From JBPYFK01 sp051984675 (GTDB lineage Bacteria > Actinomycetota > Actinomycetes > Mycobacteriales > Pseudonocardiaceae), in the NCBI GenBank assembly GCA_051984675.1, contig JBPYFK010000173.1:1-22324 (forward strand): a DNA stretch of 22,324 nt, written 5' to 3'. Positions 14,476-22,195 of the stretch are shown piece after piece (position 1 is the stretch's first letter; each line of letters begins with the position of its first letter). A model generated the notes under the pieces. It did not search any database. It was given only the letters and a program-made list of their open reading frames with translations, and was not told the DNA's origin. A program made the translations under genes and the position numbers.

Positions 14476-14505
14476 GTGGATCTGGGTTACGTGGATCTAG
14501 GTTAC
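14476..14505 (-). repeat. 15-bp tandem duplication spanning the acyl-CoA synthetase stop codon
   Basis: GTGGATCTGGGTTAC (14476-14490) and GTGGATCTAGGTTAC (14491-14505) differ by one base. On the minus strand each unit carries TAA, so the gene ends with in-frame stops 15 bases apart. Confidence 0.88.
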
Positions 14506-16034
14506 TCGGCCAGCTGGTCGCGCAGAACGCGTTTGAGCAGCTTGCCGGCGCTGTTGCGTGGGAGGTCGTCGACCAGGCGGATCTTCTTGGGCACCTTGAA
14601 CCCGGCGAGCTGGCCGCGCACGTGCTCGACGAGGTCCGGCCCGGTCACCTCGGCCTTCGGCACGACCACGGCGGCGACCGCCTCGATCCATTTCTCGTCC
14701 GGGATCGCGATCACGGCGACTTCCGCCACCGCCGGGTGCGTGTAGAGGGCATCCTCGACCTCGCGGGAGGCCACCAGCACACCACCGGTGTTGATCACGT
14801 CCTTGATCCGGTCGACGACGTAGAGGTAGCCGTGCTCGTCCTGGCGAACCAGGTCACCGGAATGGAACCAACCATCCCGGAACGCCTCCGCGGTCTCCTC
14901 CGGTTTTTCCCAGTAGCCCAGGCACAACTGCGGTGAGCGGTACACGACCTCGCCCAGGTCTCCGGGCGGCACCGGCACGCCCCGCTCGTCGACGACCCGG
15001 GCCTCGACGAACAGCACCGGGCGACCGGCGGAGTCCGGGCGCTCGTCGTGCTCTTCGGGGCGCAGGACGGTGGCCAGCGGGGCGATCTCGGACTGCCCGA
15101 AGCAGTTGTAGAAACCCAACTGTGGCAACGCGTGCCGCAACCGTTGCAGCACGGGCGTGGGCATGATCGAAGCTCCGTAGTACGCCTTGCGCAGCGAGCT
15201 GAGATCGCGCGTGCCGAAGTCGTCGTGGTTGGCGATGCCCACCCACACCGTGGGGGCGGCGAAGAACGAGCCGATCCGCTCGCTTTCCACCCGCACCAGC
15301 ACATCGGCCGGTGCCGGCGCCTCGACCAGCCGGTTCGTGGAGCCGATCATCAGGTGTGGCAGCAGGAACACGTGCATCTGCGCCGAGTGGTAGAGCGGCA
15401 TCGCGTGCAGTGGCGCGTCGTCCGCGGTGAAATCCAGCGCGGTGACGCAGGAAACGTATTCGTGCAGCAGCGCGCGATGGGTCATCATGGCGCCCTTGGG
15501 GCTGGAGGTCGTGCCCGAGGTGTACAGCAGCTGCACCAGGTCGTCGTCGGCGACATTCGCGCGGATTCGTGGAACGGGCCCCTCCATGGCCCGGCGCAGC
15601 AACGAATCCGGCGCGTCGCGCAGCGCGAGTACCCGCCGCACCTGGGTTTCCGAGCTGATCTCGATCAGGTTCCCAGCAAGGTCGGGGTCGACCAGCGCGA
15701 CCGTGCTGCCGGACTGGTCGAGCAGGTAGGACAGTTCACGCCCGGAGAGGTTGTAGTTGATCGGTACGTGCACGAACCCTGCGCGGGCACACGCCAGGAA
15801 CGCGATCAGGTAGGCGTCCGAGTTCTTGCCGTAGGCCGCGACCCGGTCGCCCTTCTCGACGCCGGAGTCGCGCAGGAAGGCGGCGAGGCGGCTGACCGCG
15901 GCGTCCAGCTCGGCATACGTCCACGCCCGCTCGGTGCCCTTGCTGTCCGCGAAGCGCAGCGCGGTCCGGTCGGGAGCGCGGGACGCGCTGCGGCGGACGA
16001 CGTCGGCCACGCCACTGGATCGAAGATCGTCCAT
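14502..16034 (-). CDS. AMP-forming acyl-CoA synthetase (FadD-like)
   Basis: A 510-aa enzyme that activates a carboxylic acid with ATP to an acyl adenylate and then to an acyl-CoA. The ATP loop YTSGTTSSPKG is at 171-181, followed by YNCFGQSEIAP, the GYWEKPEETAEAFRDGWFHSGD block and the hinge DRIKDVINTGG. The catalytic Lys498 is in NSAGKLLKR. Length and motifs are complete. ATG at 16034 was chosen over longer frames because GGAGGAG lies a few bases upstream. The acid substrate cannot be told from sequence; the short active-site motifs look like those of medium- or long-chain and aromatic acid ligases alike. The MetE-core gene lies just downstream. Confidence 0.94.
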   Translation of the reverse strand: MDDLRSSGVADVVRRSASRAPDRTALRFADSKGTERAWTYAELDAAVSRLAAFLRDSGVEKGDRVAAYGKNSDAYLIAFLACARAGFVHVPINYNLSGRELSYLLDQSGSTVALVDPDLAGNLIEISSETQVRRVLALRDAPDSLLRRAMEGPVPRIRANVADDDLVQLLYTSGTTSSPKGAMMTHRALLHEYVSCVTALDFTADDAPLHAMPLYHSAQMHVFLLPHLMIGSTNRLVEAPAPADVLVRVESERIGSFFAAPTVWVGIANHDDFGTRDLSSLRKAYYGASIMPTPVLQRLRHALPQLGFYNCFGQSEIAPLATVLRPEEHDERPDSAGRPVLFVEARVVDERGVPVPPGDLGEVVYRSPQLCLGYWEKPEETAEAFRDGWFHSGDLVRQDEHGYLYVVDRIKDVINTGGVLVASREVEDALYTHPAVAEVAVIAIPDEKWIEAVAAVVVPKAEVTGPDLVEHVRGQLAGFKVPKKIRLVDDLPRNSAGKLLKRVLRDQLAE

Positions 16035-16178
16035 GACTCTCCTCCGCCACCGGGTGATCCGCAACACTATCGGCAAGCCGGGCGCAGGGGAAGGCCGCAG
16101 ACTCGGCCCAGCGTCTTAATAGGACGGTGGGTCTCGCTTGGACCAGGCGCATCGCGGGCAGACCAGCCCACTACGGCC

Positions 16179-16316
16179 CTAGATGGGGATCATCGGGGTG
16201 CCGCATTTCGGGCAGCTTGCCGACGCGATCGGAATGATCACAGCTGGGCGATCGAGCGTCCGTCTCAGCGGGCTGGCCCCAGCTTCGGCACCAGCACCCG
16301 TGTTGATCTCGGTCAT
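16179..16316 (-). CDS. Candidate 45-aa CPKCG protein (low confidence)
   Basis: A possible small protein ending SASCPKCGTPMIPI. The CPKCG pair is like half of a zinc ribbon and could bind metal as a dimer. ATG at 16316 has no clear Shine-Dalgarno sequence. Third-position GC is about 73 percent. The opposite strand also has an open frame of 68 codons, so the coding strand is not certain; the zinc motif favours this one. A perfect 11-bp inverted repeat lies 25-63 bases upstream, where an operator would be expected. I do not recognise the family. Confidence 0.4.
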   Translation of the reverse strand: MTEINTGAGAEAGASPLRRTLDRPAVIIPIASASCPKCGTPMIPI

Positions 16317-16340
16317 CGTGGATTGGAGGGCCGCGGTGGT

Positions 16341-16379
16341 CCGTTTGGGTGCGTGGTACCGCAAGATTCACCCAAACGG
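16341..16379. promoter_or_regulatory. Perfect 11-bp inverted repeat between mnmA and the 45-aa frame
   Basis: CCGTTTGGGTG (16341-16351) and CACCCAAACGG (16369-16379) are exact reverse complements with a 17-base spacer containing GGTACC. It begins 17 bases after the mnmA stop, so it could be an mnmA terminator with a large loop, or an operator for the small gene downstream. No T-run follows. Confidence 0.65.
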
Positions 16380-16395
16380 GTACGTATAGGCGCCC

Positions 16396-17484
16396 TTATC
16401 GCGTGGCGGAGATCACGCCACTGCCGAGGACGAGGTCACCGGCCTCCTCCGGCCGGTACATCACCAGGGTCTGACCGGGCGCGACACCCCGCAGCGAGTC
16501 CCGCAGGCTGACCTGGATCTCATCGCCGTCGACCGCGGCCACCGCCGGCGCGGTACTCCCGTGCGCGCGCACCTGCACGACGCATTCGGTTGCCCCGCGC
16601 AGCGGCTGCTCGCCCGGCCAGATCGGGCGCTTGGCGTCGATCTCGGTGACGTCCAGGTGTTCGGCCGAGCCGACCTTCACCGTGCCGGAGACCGGCTCCA
16701 GCGACAGCACGTACCGGGGGCGGCCGTCCGAGGCCGGGTGCTCGATGCCCAACCCCTTGCGCTGCCCCACGGTGAAGCCGTGCACTCCGGTGTGTTCGCC
16801 GAGCACCGCGCCGGTCTCGGCGTCCACCAACTGTCCCGGCTGCTGGCCGAGCCGCGATTCCAGGAACTTCCTGGTGTCGCCGTCGGGGATGAAGCAGATG
16901 TCGTGGCTGTCGGGCTTGCGCGCCACGGCGAGTTCGCGGCGTTCGGCTTCCTGGCGAACCTCGGACTTCAGCGAGTCGCCGAGTGGGAACATCGAGTGTC
17001 GCAACTGCTCGGGGGTCAACGACGCCAGCACGTACGACTGGTCCTTGCCCTCATCCCGGCTGCGCCGCAATTCCGGCTTCCCGTCCACAAAGGATAGACG
17101 CGCGTAGTGGCCGGTGCACACCGCGTCGAAACCCAGGCCCACCGCCTTCTCCAGCAGGGCCTCGAACTTGATCTTCTCGTTGCAGGTCACGCACGGGTTC
17201 GGGGTGCGGCCGGCGGCGTACTCCCCGACGAAGCTCTCGACGACCTCCTCGGTGAACCGCTCCGCGAAATCCCAGACGTAGAACGGGATGCCGAGGATGT
17301 CGGCGGCACGCCGGGCATCGCGGGAGTCCTCGATCGTGCAGCACCCGCGGGCGCCGGTGCGCAGCGTGCCGGGCTTGGCCGACAGGGCAAGGTGCACGCC
17401 GACCACGTCGTGGCCGGCGTCCACGGCACGCGCCGCCGCGACGGCGGAGTCCACGCCGCCACTCATCGCCGCCAACACTCGCAC
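16396..17484 (-). CDS. mnmA: tRNA 2-thiouridylase MnmA
   Basis: MnmA adenylates U34 of Lys, Glu and Gln tRNAs and inserts sulfur relayed from IscS. The 362-aa protein has the PP-loop MSGGVDS (7-13), nucleophile Cys98 in NPCVTCNEKIKF, persulfide Cys197 in SHDICFIPDGD, and the tRNA-binding GHYAR and GQRKGLGI blocks. GTG at 17484 was chosen because GGAGG lies eight bases upstream, inside the end of iscS; the iscS stop is only three bases away, so translation is coupled. This matches the trmU-iscS order in M. tuberculosis (Rv3024c-Rv3025c, from memory). Confidence 0.97.
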   Translation of the reverse strand: MRVLAAMSGGVDSAVAAARAVDAGHDVVGVHLALSAKPGTLRTGARGCCTIEDSRDARRAADILGIPFYVWDFAERFTEEVVESFVGEYAAGRTPNPCVTCNEKIKFEALLEKAVGLGFDAVCTGHYARLSFVDGKPELRRSRDEGKDQSYVLASLTPEQLRHSMFPLGDSLKSEVRQEAERRELAVARKPDSHDICFIPDGDTRKFLESRLGQQPGQLVDAETGAVLGEHTGVHGFTVGQRKGLGIEHPASDGRPRYVLSLEPVSGTVKVGSAEHLDVTEIDAKRPIWPGEQPLRGATECVVQVRAHGSTAPAVAAVDGDEIQVSLRDSLRGVAPGQTLVMYRPEEAGDLVLGSGVISATR

Positions 17485-17487
17485 GGC

Positions 17488-18768
17488 TCACACCTCCGAA
17501 GGAGACGACCCCCACGCCCCGGAAGGCAGGGAAGGCACTGAAGACACTGCGGAAACGGAAGATCCTGCTGCTCGACGCAAGCCGGCCAGCCCGGCGCTGC
17601 GCGCCCGCTCGACCACCGGGCCGATCACGTCGGTGAGCGCCCGCACATCCTCGGCCGTCGAGTTGTGCCCCAGGGAGAACCGCAGGGAACCGCGCGCCGA
17701 GCCGCGATCCGCGCCCATCGCCAGCAGCACGTGGCTCGGCTCGGCGACGCCCGCGGTGCAGGCCGAACCCGTGGAACACTCGATGCCCTTGGCGTCGAGC
17801 AACATCAACAGGCTGTCGCCCTCGCAGCCGGGGAACGTGAAGTGCGCGTTGCCCGGCAGGCGGGAGGGCCCCCCGCCGACCTCGTCGACGCCCGGGTCGC
17901 CGTTGAGCACCGCGTCCGGCACGGCCGCGCGCACTCCGGCGACGAGCTCGTCGCGCAGCCCCGCGAGCTTCGGCGCGTGCGCCGGACGCGCCCGCACCGC
18001 CTGCCGCACGGCCTCGGCGAATCCGAGCACCCCCGGGGTGTCGAGGGTGCCGGAACGCACATCGCGTTCCTGGCCCCCGCCGTGCAGGATCGGCGTGCAC
18101 TCCACGTCCCGCCCGAGCACCAGCGCGCCGACGCCGTAGGGGCCGCCGACCTTGTGCCCGGTCATGGTCAGCGCGGAGACGCCGGAGTCCGCGAAGTTCA
18201 CCGGCAGGGTCTCGACGGCCTGCACGGCATCTGTGTGCAACGGCACACCGTACTCGGCGGCGAGAGTCGCCAGCTGGCGGATCGGAGTGACCGTCCCGAC
18301 CTCGTTGTTCGCCCACATGACCGTGGCCAGCGCGACCTCGTCGGCGCTCGCGCGCAGGGCGTCCTCGAACACCTCCGGGTTCACCCGGCCGTGCTCGTCG
18401 ACGTCCAGCCAGGTGACCTCGGCGCCCTCCCGGTCGGCCAACCACTGCACCGCGTCGAGTACCGCGTGGTGCTCGACGGTCGACGCGATCACCCGCCGTT
18501 TGCGCGGGTCAGCGGCACGCCGGGCCCAGAAGATTCCCTTCACCGCGAGGTTGTCGCTTTCCGTACCACCCGCGGTGAACACCACCTCGGACGGGCGAGC
18601 GCCGAGCGCGGCGGCGATCTCCTCCCGGGACTCCTCCACCGCCCGACGTGCGCGGCGACCCGAGGTGTGCAGCGACGAGGCGTTGCCCAACTGGGACAGC
18701 GCCTCGGTCATTACCGCGATCGCCTCCGCCCGCATCGGCGTGGTAGCGGCGTGGTCGAGATACGTCAT
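17488..18768 (-). CDS. iscS: Cysteine desulfurase
   Basis: A PLP enzyme that takes sulfur from cysteine as a persulfide for Fe-S clusters and tRNA thiolation. The 426-aa protein begins YLDHAATTP, has His100 (STVEHHAVLD), the PLP lysine Lys206 in MTGHKVGGP, and the active Cys337 in CSTGSACTAG. It ends with an extra Ser-rich tail of about 35 residues (GSSVSAVSSVPSLPSG) beyond the family core, which may be unstructured. ATG at 18768 is set by the N-terminal motif; it follows the MFS stop by four bases. The tail contains the mnmA ribosome site. Confidence 0.96.
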   Translation of the reverse strand: MTYLDHAATTPMRAEAIAVMTEALSQLGNASSLHTSGRRARRAVEESREEIAAALGARPSEVVFTAGGTESDNLAVKGIFWARRAADPRKRRVIASTVEHHAVLDAVQWLADREGAEVTWLDVDEHGRVNPEVFEDALRASADEVALATVMWANNEVGTVTPIRQLATLAAEYGVPLHTDAVQAVETLPVNFADSGVSALTMTGHKVGGPYGVGALVLGRDVECTPILHGGGQERDVRSGTLDTPGVLGFAEAVRQAVRARPAHAPKLAGLRDELVAGVRAAVPDAVLNGDPGVDEVGGGPSRLPGNAHFTFPGCEGDSLLMLLDAKGIECSTGSACTAGVAEPSHVLLAMGADRGSARGSLRFSLGHNSTAEDVRALTDVIGPVVERARSAGLAGLRRAAGSSVSAVSSVPSLPSGAWGSSPSEV

Positions 18769-18772
18769 GGCC

Positions 18773-20158
18773 CTACCAGGGTAATCCCGTCTTCTCAGGC
18801 GCCGACGGCGCGCAGCGTCGGACGAGGAGCGCACCCAGCACGGCCACGACCGCCAGCAGCAGGTCCAGCGGTGCCACGCCGGCCGTTGGGTACCGCGCCG
18901 ACGACAGTGCCGTCACGACCACACCTCCCACACCGATCAACGCGGTCTGGCCGAGCATGTCCGCGATCTGCAGCGCGGCGGCGTTGAAACCCTGCTTGCC
19001 CTCCGCGGAAAGCGCCATGACCCGCACGGCCGTGCTGGCGATCGAGATCCCCATGCCGGTGCCGCCGAGGAACCAGAGCACGAACACCAGGCCGGGCACA
19101 CCCCACCCGGCCGCGACCAGGCCGAATCCGGCGACGGCGACGGCGATGAGCAGGAAGCCCCTGGCCACGAGGCCCTCTGGGACCAACCGGCGTTGCCGCG
19201 CCTGCCAGAACGCGCCGAGCGACCAGCCCAGCGAGCCCACGGTCAGCGGCAGACCGGAGGTCGCGGGCGAGTAGTGGTGCGCGACCGACAGCGTGAGCGG
19301 AACGAACGCCTGCGCGCCGAAGAAGACACCGGCCAGCAGTCCTCGCGCGAGCACCATCACCGGAATGCCGGGGCGGGCGAGCAACGTGCCGGCAGGCAGC
19401 AGCCGGCGCAACGACGATGCGACCGCCGCCAGCCCACCGAGCCCCACCAGCGACCCGAGTGGCGAGAGTTCCTGACCGGCCCACATCAGCGCGATCAGGC
19501 CGAGCGCGGTGGTCAGGGCGGGCCGCACCAACCCGCGCCGGTCGCCGGCCGTCGGGTCCGGGACCGCGTGCCGGAGTCGACGCACCGTGGGTATCAGCAG
19601 AACGGCGCCCACCAGCACCAGCGGGGCCAGGCCGAGGAACACCAAACGCCAGCTCACACGTTCGGTGAGCAGGCCCGACACGGTCGGACCGACCAGTGCG
19701 GGCACCACCCAGGCGGCCGACAGCGCCCCGAACGCCTTGGGGCGGTGCTCCGCCGGATAGACCCCGGCGATCATCACGTACAGCGCCACCGTCAGCAGAC
19801 CGCCGCCGAGTCCCTGCAACATCCGGCCCACCAGCAGGATCGGCATCGCGACGGCGGTGCCCGACACCACCAGGCCGGCGAAGAACAGTCCCATCCCGCC
19901 CAGCAGGGCGGGGGCGGGTCCACGCCGGTCACAGACCTGGCCGGACAGCACCGTCGCGACCGCGCTGGAGGCCATGAAGACGGTGAACGCCCACGAATAC
20001 CAGCGCTGGCCGTGGAGGTCTCGGACGACCGTGGGCAGCGCGGCAGCCACCCCCATCGCCTCGAAGGCGACGAGAGTGACGACCAGGATCAACCCGAGGG
20101 TGAAGCTACGGCGCGATCGGCTGAACAGGACGCTGGTCGGGTGCACGCTGATGGCCAC
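18773..20158 (-). CDS. MFS transporter, drug/H+ antiporter type
   Basis: A 461-aa membrane protein with about 12-14 hydrophobic helices. Motif-A-like SGQVCDRRGPAPALLGG follows the second helix, and GRMLQGLGGGLL is typical of EmrB/QacA-like exporters. The substrate is unknown. GTG at 20158 is preferred over TTG at 20173 because AGG lies eight bases upstream; GTG at 20146 is also possible. It precedes iscS by four bases, so it probably shares its message, an odd link between an exporter and sulfur transfer. A 14-base dyad (TCGACC-GG-GGTCGA, 20176-20189) sits just upstream and could be an operator. A TTA leucine codon lies third from the end. Confidence 0.9.
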   Translation of the reverse strand: MAISVHPTSVLFSRSRRSFTLGLILVVTLVAFEAMGVAAALPTVVRDLHGQRWYSWAFTVFMASSAVATVLSGQVCDRRGPAPALLGGMGLFFAGLVVSGTAVAMPILLVGRMLQGLGGGLLTVALYVMIAGVYPAEHRPKAFGALSAAWVVPALVGPTVSGLLTERVSWRLVFLGLAPLVLVGAVLLIPTVRRLRHAVPDPTAGDRRGLVRPALTTALGLIALMWAGQELSPLGSLVGLGGLAAVASSLRRLLPAGTLLARPGIPVMVLARGLLAGVFFGAQAFVPLTLSVAHHYSPATSGLPLTVGSLGWSLGAFWQARQRRLVPEGLVARGFLLIAVAVAGFGLVAAGWGVPGLVFVLWFLGGTGMGISIASTAVRVMALSAEGKQGFNAAALQIADMLGQTALIGVGGVVVTALSSARYPTAGVAPLDLLLAVVAVLGALLVRRCAPSAPEKTGLPW

Positions 20159-20224
20159 CCACAGAGCCTGCAACCTCGACCGGGGTCGACGTCCAGAGCA
20201 CTCACCGGTTCACCCGATCAGCGG

Positions 20225-21238
20225 TCAGGCGACGGCCGGAACCGGCCGGGGGGCCCGGGCTGCCGGTACGTGCCGCTCATGCCCATCCGAGTCATGCCCA
20301 TCTGAATCACCAAGGCCGGCGAGCCAGGCCGCGTGCTGCACGCGCCGGGCGAGTTCACGACGGTCCGAGATCGGTTCGATCTCGGGCAGCACCACGACTT
20401 CCACCACCAGCCCGCGCATCGCGACCACCGCGAGCACCGACTCCACCAGCGTCTGTTCGCCGACGAACGACGCTGACGTGGTCGGGTGGCCGTCTCGCGA
20501 CCGGTAACGGACCACGACCGGCCGGATCGGGACACCTGCGTCGATCGCCGCCTGGAACACCGCCGGCCGGTAGCCGCCCGGCTCGATCCCGCAGGACGTC
20601 GTGCCCTCCGGGAAGGTCGCGACGACCGACCCGGCGCGCAACGCGTCGGCGATCTCCGCGACGGCGGCGGGCAACGACCGCAGCCGGTCGCGGTCGATGT
20701 AGAGCGTGCCGACCCTGCCGGCCAGCGGTCCCACCACCGGCCAGCGGGCCACCTCGACCTTCGCCAGCATCCGCATCGGCCGCACCGACTCCAGCGCCAC
20801 CACGTCCAACCAGGACACGTGGTTGCTGGCGACGAGCAGGCCCCTGCTGGAGGTCTCCCCGCTGGAGCGCACTGGGCTGGCCAGCCCGTGGTTCGCCAGG
20901 TCATCGCCGTCGTGCACGAGGAGTTCGGCCCCCACCGCCCGGAGCAGGCCACGGAACCACCCGCGCACCAGCTTCGACCGGGTCCGGGCGCTGACCAGGG
21001 GCAGCGCCACGCCGAGCGCGAGCGCGGCCAGCATCGCCCCGGCCGCCCGGAGGAGTCGCAGTGCCCGCACCGGCACACCCACCCGCGAGGTGGTCTTTCT
21101 CCGGGGCAGGCAATGCCGGCCACAGGGCGAGGAAGGCATCCACGCGTGTGCCGTGTGGGCGTGCCGTACCTCCGGGGGCCCTACCTCGGGGGGCCCTACC
21201 TCGGGGGGCGCTGCCTCGGCGTGCGGCAGCACGCTCAT
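20225..21238 (-). CDS. PlsC-type lysophospholipid/lyso-ornithine-lipid acyltransferase
   Basis: A 337-aa acyltransferase carrying the His-x4-Asp catalytic motif (SNHVSWLD, His140/Asp145) and the FPEGTTS substrate motif (209-215). One hydrophobic segment (about 64-82) anchors it. The N-terminus has an added Pro-rich stretch with three APPEV/GPPEV repeats, and the C-terminus has a DSDGH duplication; neither belongs to the family core. Its ATG overlaps the stop of the GNAT gene by four bases (ATGA). The pair matches M. tuberculosis Rv3026c-Rv3027c (from memory). By analogy to OlsA it may esterify a second acyl chain to the N-acylated product of its neighbour; ordinary phosphatidic acid synthesis is the alternative. 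Confidence 0.9.
   Translation of the reverse strand: MSVLPHAEAAPPEVGPPEVGPPEVRHAHTAHAWMPSSPCGRHCLPRRKTTSRVGVPVRALRLLRAAGAMLAALALGVALPLVSARTRSKLVRGWFRGLLRAVGAELLVHDGDDLANHGLASPVRSSGETSSRGLLVASNHVSWLDVVALESVRPMRMLAKVEVARWPVVGPLAGRVGTLYIDRDRLRSLPAAVAEIADALRAGSVVATFPEGTTSCGIEPGGYRPAVFQAAIDAGVPIRPVVVRYRSRDGHPTTSASFVGEQTLVESVLAVVAMRGLVVEVVVLPEIEPISDRRELARRVQHAAWLAGLGDSDGHDSDGHERHVPAARAPRPVPAVA
20279..20308 (-). repeat. 15-bp tandem duplication near the 3' end of the PlsC gene
   Basis: ATGCCCATCCGAGTC (20279-20293) and ATGCCCATCTGAATC (20294-20308) differ at two positions. On the minus strand they encode DSDGH-DSDGH near the C-terminus. Confidence 0.88.
21167..21211 (-). repeat. 15-bp tandem repeat, three units, in the PlsC N-terminus
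   Basis: Units 21167-21181, 21182-21196 and 21197-21211 follow TACCTCNGGGGGNNC. On the minus strand they encode APPEV-GPPEV-GPPEV. Confidence 0.92.
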
Positions 21239-22017
21239 GCGTCTGCCCCCAGGAAGAACTTGAGGTAGCGCGGGTCGACGGCGTCGACATCGAGCAGGAC
21301 GAAGAAGTCGGCCACGCCGAAGTCAGGGTCGTGTGCTGGACGCCCGCAGACTCGCGCGCCCAGCCGCAGGTAGCCCTTCAACAGCGGGGGAAGCGGCCCC
21401 TTCGTACCGCGCGTCACCGGGTCCGGGTCCCACGCCTGGTGCGGGACGACCCGGTATTCCTCCGACGCGTAGTGCTTGGTGGACACGGTGTCCCACACCC
21501 GTGCGGCGAGCGCGCCACCGTCGGCCAGTGGCACGGACGCGCATCCGGCCAGCCAGCGGTGGCCGTAGAGCAGCATGTAGCGCGCGATTCCCGCCCACAC
21601 CAGGCCGACCACCGACCCGCTGCGGTGGTCGCGATGCACGCACGAGCGCCCGGTTTCCACCAGCGCCGGCCGCAGGGTCGCCAGCGCCGCGAGGTCGAAC
21701 TCGTTCTCCGAGTACAGGCCGCCGGCCTCGCTGGCGCGGTCCGGCGGCAGCATCCGGTAGGTGCCGACGACCTCGCCGGTGCTGTCGTCGCGGACGATCA
21801 GGTGGTCGCAGAAGGCGTCGAAGGCGTCGGTCTCCACGCCGGGATAGTCGGTGTGCACGTGTGCGCCCATTTCCTCGGCGAACACCTGGTAGCGCAGGCG
21901 TTGGGCAGCGCGCACCTCGTCGGCGTCCCTGGCCACCAGCAACGAGTAGTGCGGGGTGCCGCCGGACGCGGCGGAGCCGGTGGGCGCGGTGCTGACGAGC
22001 AGCTGTGACTCGGACAT
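21235..22017 (-). CDS. GNAT N-acyltransferase (OlsB/hemolysin-like family)
   Basis: A 260-aa protein of the Acetyltransf_5/OlsB-like GNAT family. Recognisable blocks are AAQRLRYQVFAEEMGA (38-52), FCDHLIVRD, VVGTYRML, GLYSENEFDL, ETGRSCVHRDHR (121-132) and GHRWLAGCASV. Relatives use acyl-ACP to N-acylate amino acids such as ornithine; the amino substrate here is not known. ATG at 22017 is set by the N-terminus of the domain and a weak AGAGA site; a longer frame to 22143 would run into the etfA terminator hairpin and was not used. It is translationally coupled to the PlsC gene downstream. Together they could make an acyl-amino-acid lipid. Confidence 0.91.
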   Translation of the reverse strand: MSESQLLVSTAPTGSAASGGTPHYSLLVARDADEVRAAQRLRYQVFAEEMGAHVHTDYPGVETDAFDAFCDHLIVRDDSTGEVVGTYRMLPPDRASEAGGLYSENEFDLAALATLRPALVETGRSCVHRDHRSGSVVGLVWAGIARYMLLYGHRWLAGCASVPLADGGALAARVWDTVSTKHYASEEYRVVPHQAWDPDPVTRGTKGPLPPLLKGYLRLGARVCGRPAHDPDFGVADFFVLLDVDAVDPRYLKFFLGADA

Positions 22018-22124
22018 ATCTCTGGTGTATCGCCTGCGGGAAAACGGGCAACACACCAAGGAATGACAGGAATCCCGAACATTCGGTGAATGCCAGGTGC
22101 TGATCATTCCATCCGCGACGCGCG

Positions 22125-22159
22125 GCGGGGCGGGCCGCACCACGTGCGACCCGCCCCGC
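22125..22159 (-). terminator. Strong hairpin terminator after etfA
   Basis: GCGGGGCGGGCCGCA (22125-22139) pairs with TGCGACCCGCCCCGC (22145-22159) at 14 of 15 positions around the loop CCACG. It begins 36 bases beyond the etfA stop in the minus direction. There is no T-run, as is common for actinobacterial terminators. It separates etfA from the GNAT-PlsC pair. Confidence 0.85.
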
Positions 22160-22195
22160 TGTTGCTCACGCCCTGGCGCTGCGCTTGTAGCGCAC

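Noticed and set aside
18782..18784. TTA codon in the MFS gene as a sign of bldA-type control
   Set aside because: The ACT-domain gene in this window also has a TTA codon, and bldA control is a Streptomyces feature; no case can be made from one codon.
15048..18987. Several long plus-strand frames opposite the acyl-CoA synthetase, mnmA and iscS
   Set aside because: They mirror genes with complete catalytic motifs on the minus strand, show no motif of their own, and lack plausible ribosome sites.
22075..22086. CCGAACATTCGG dyad as a LexA/SOS box
   Set aside because: The mycobacterial SOS box is TCGAAC-N4-GTTCGA; this 12-base dyad has the wrong length and outer bases, and a short GC-rich dyad is common by chance.
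22018..22143. Upstream extension of the GNAT gene
   Set aside because: It would begin in the etfA terminator hairpin, and the added residues do not resemble the family.
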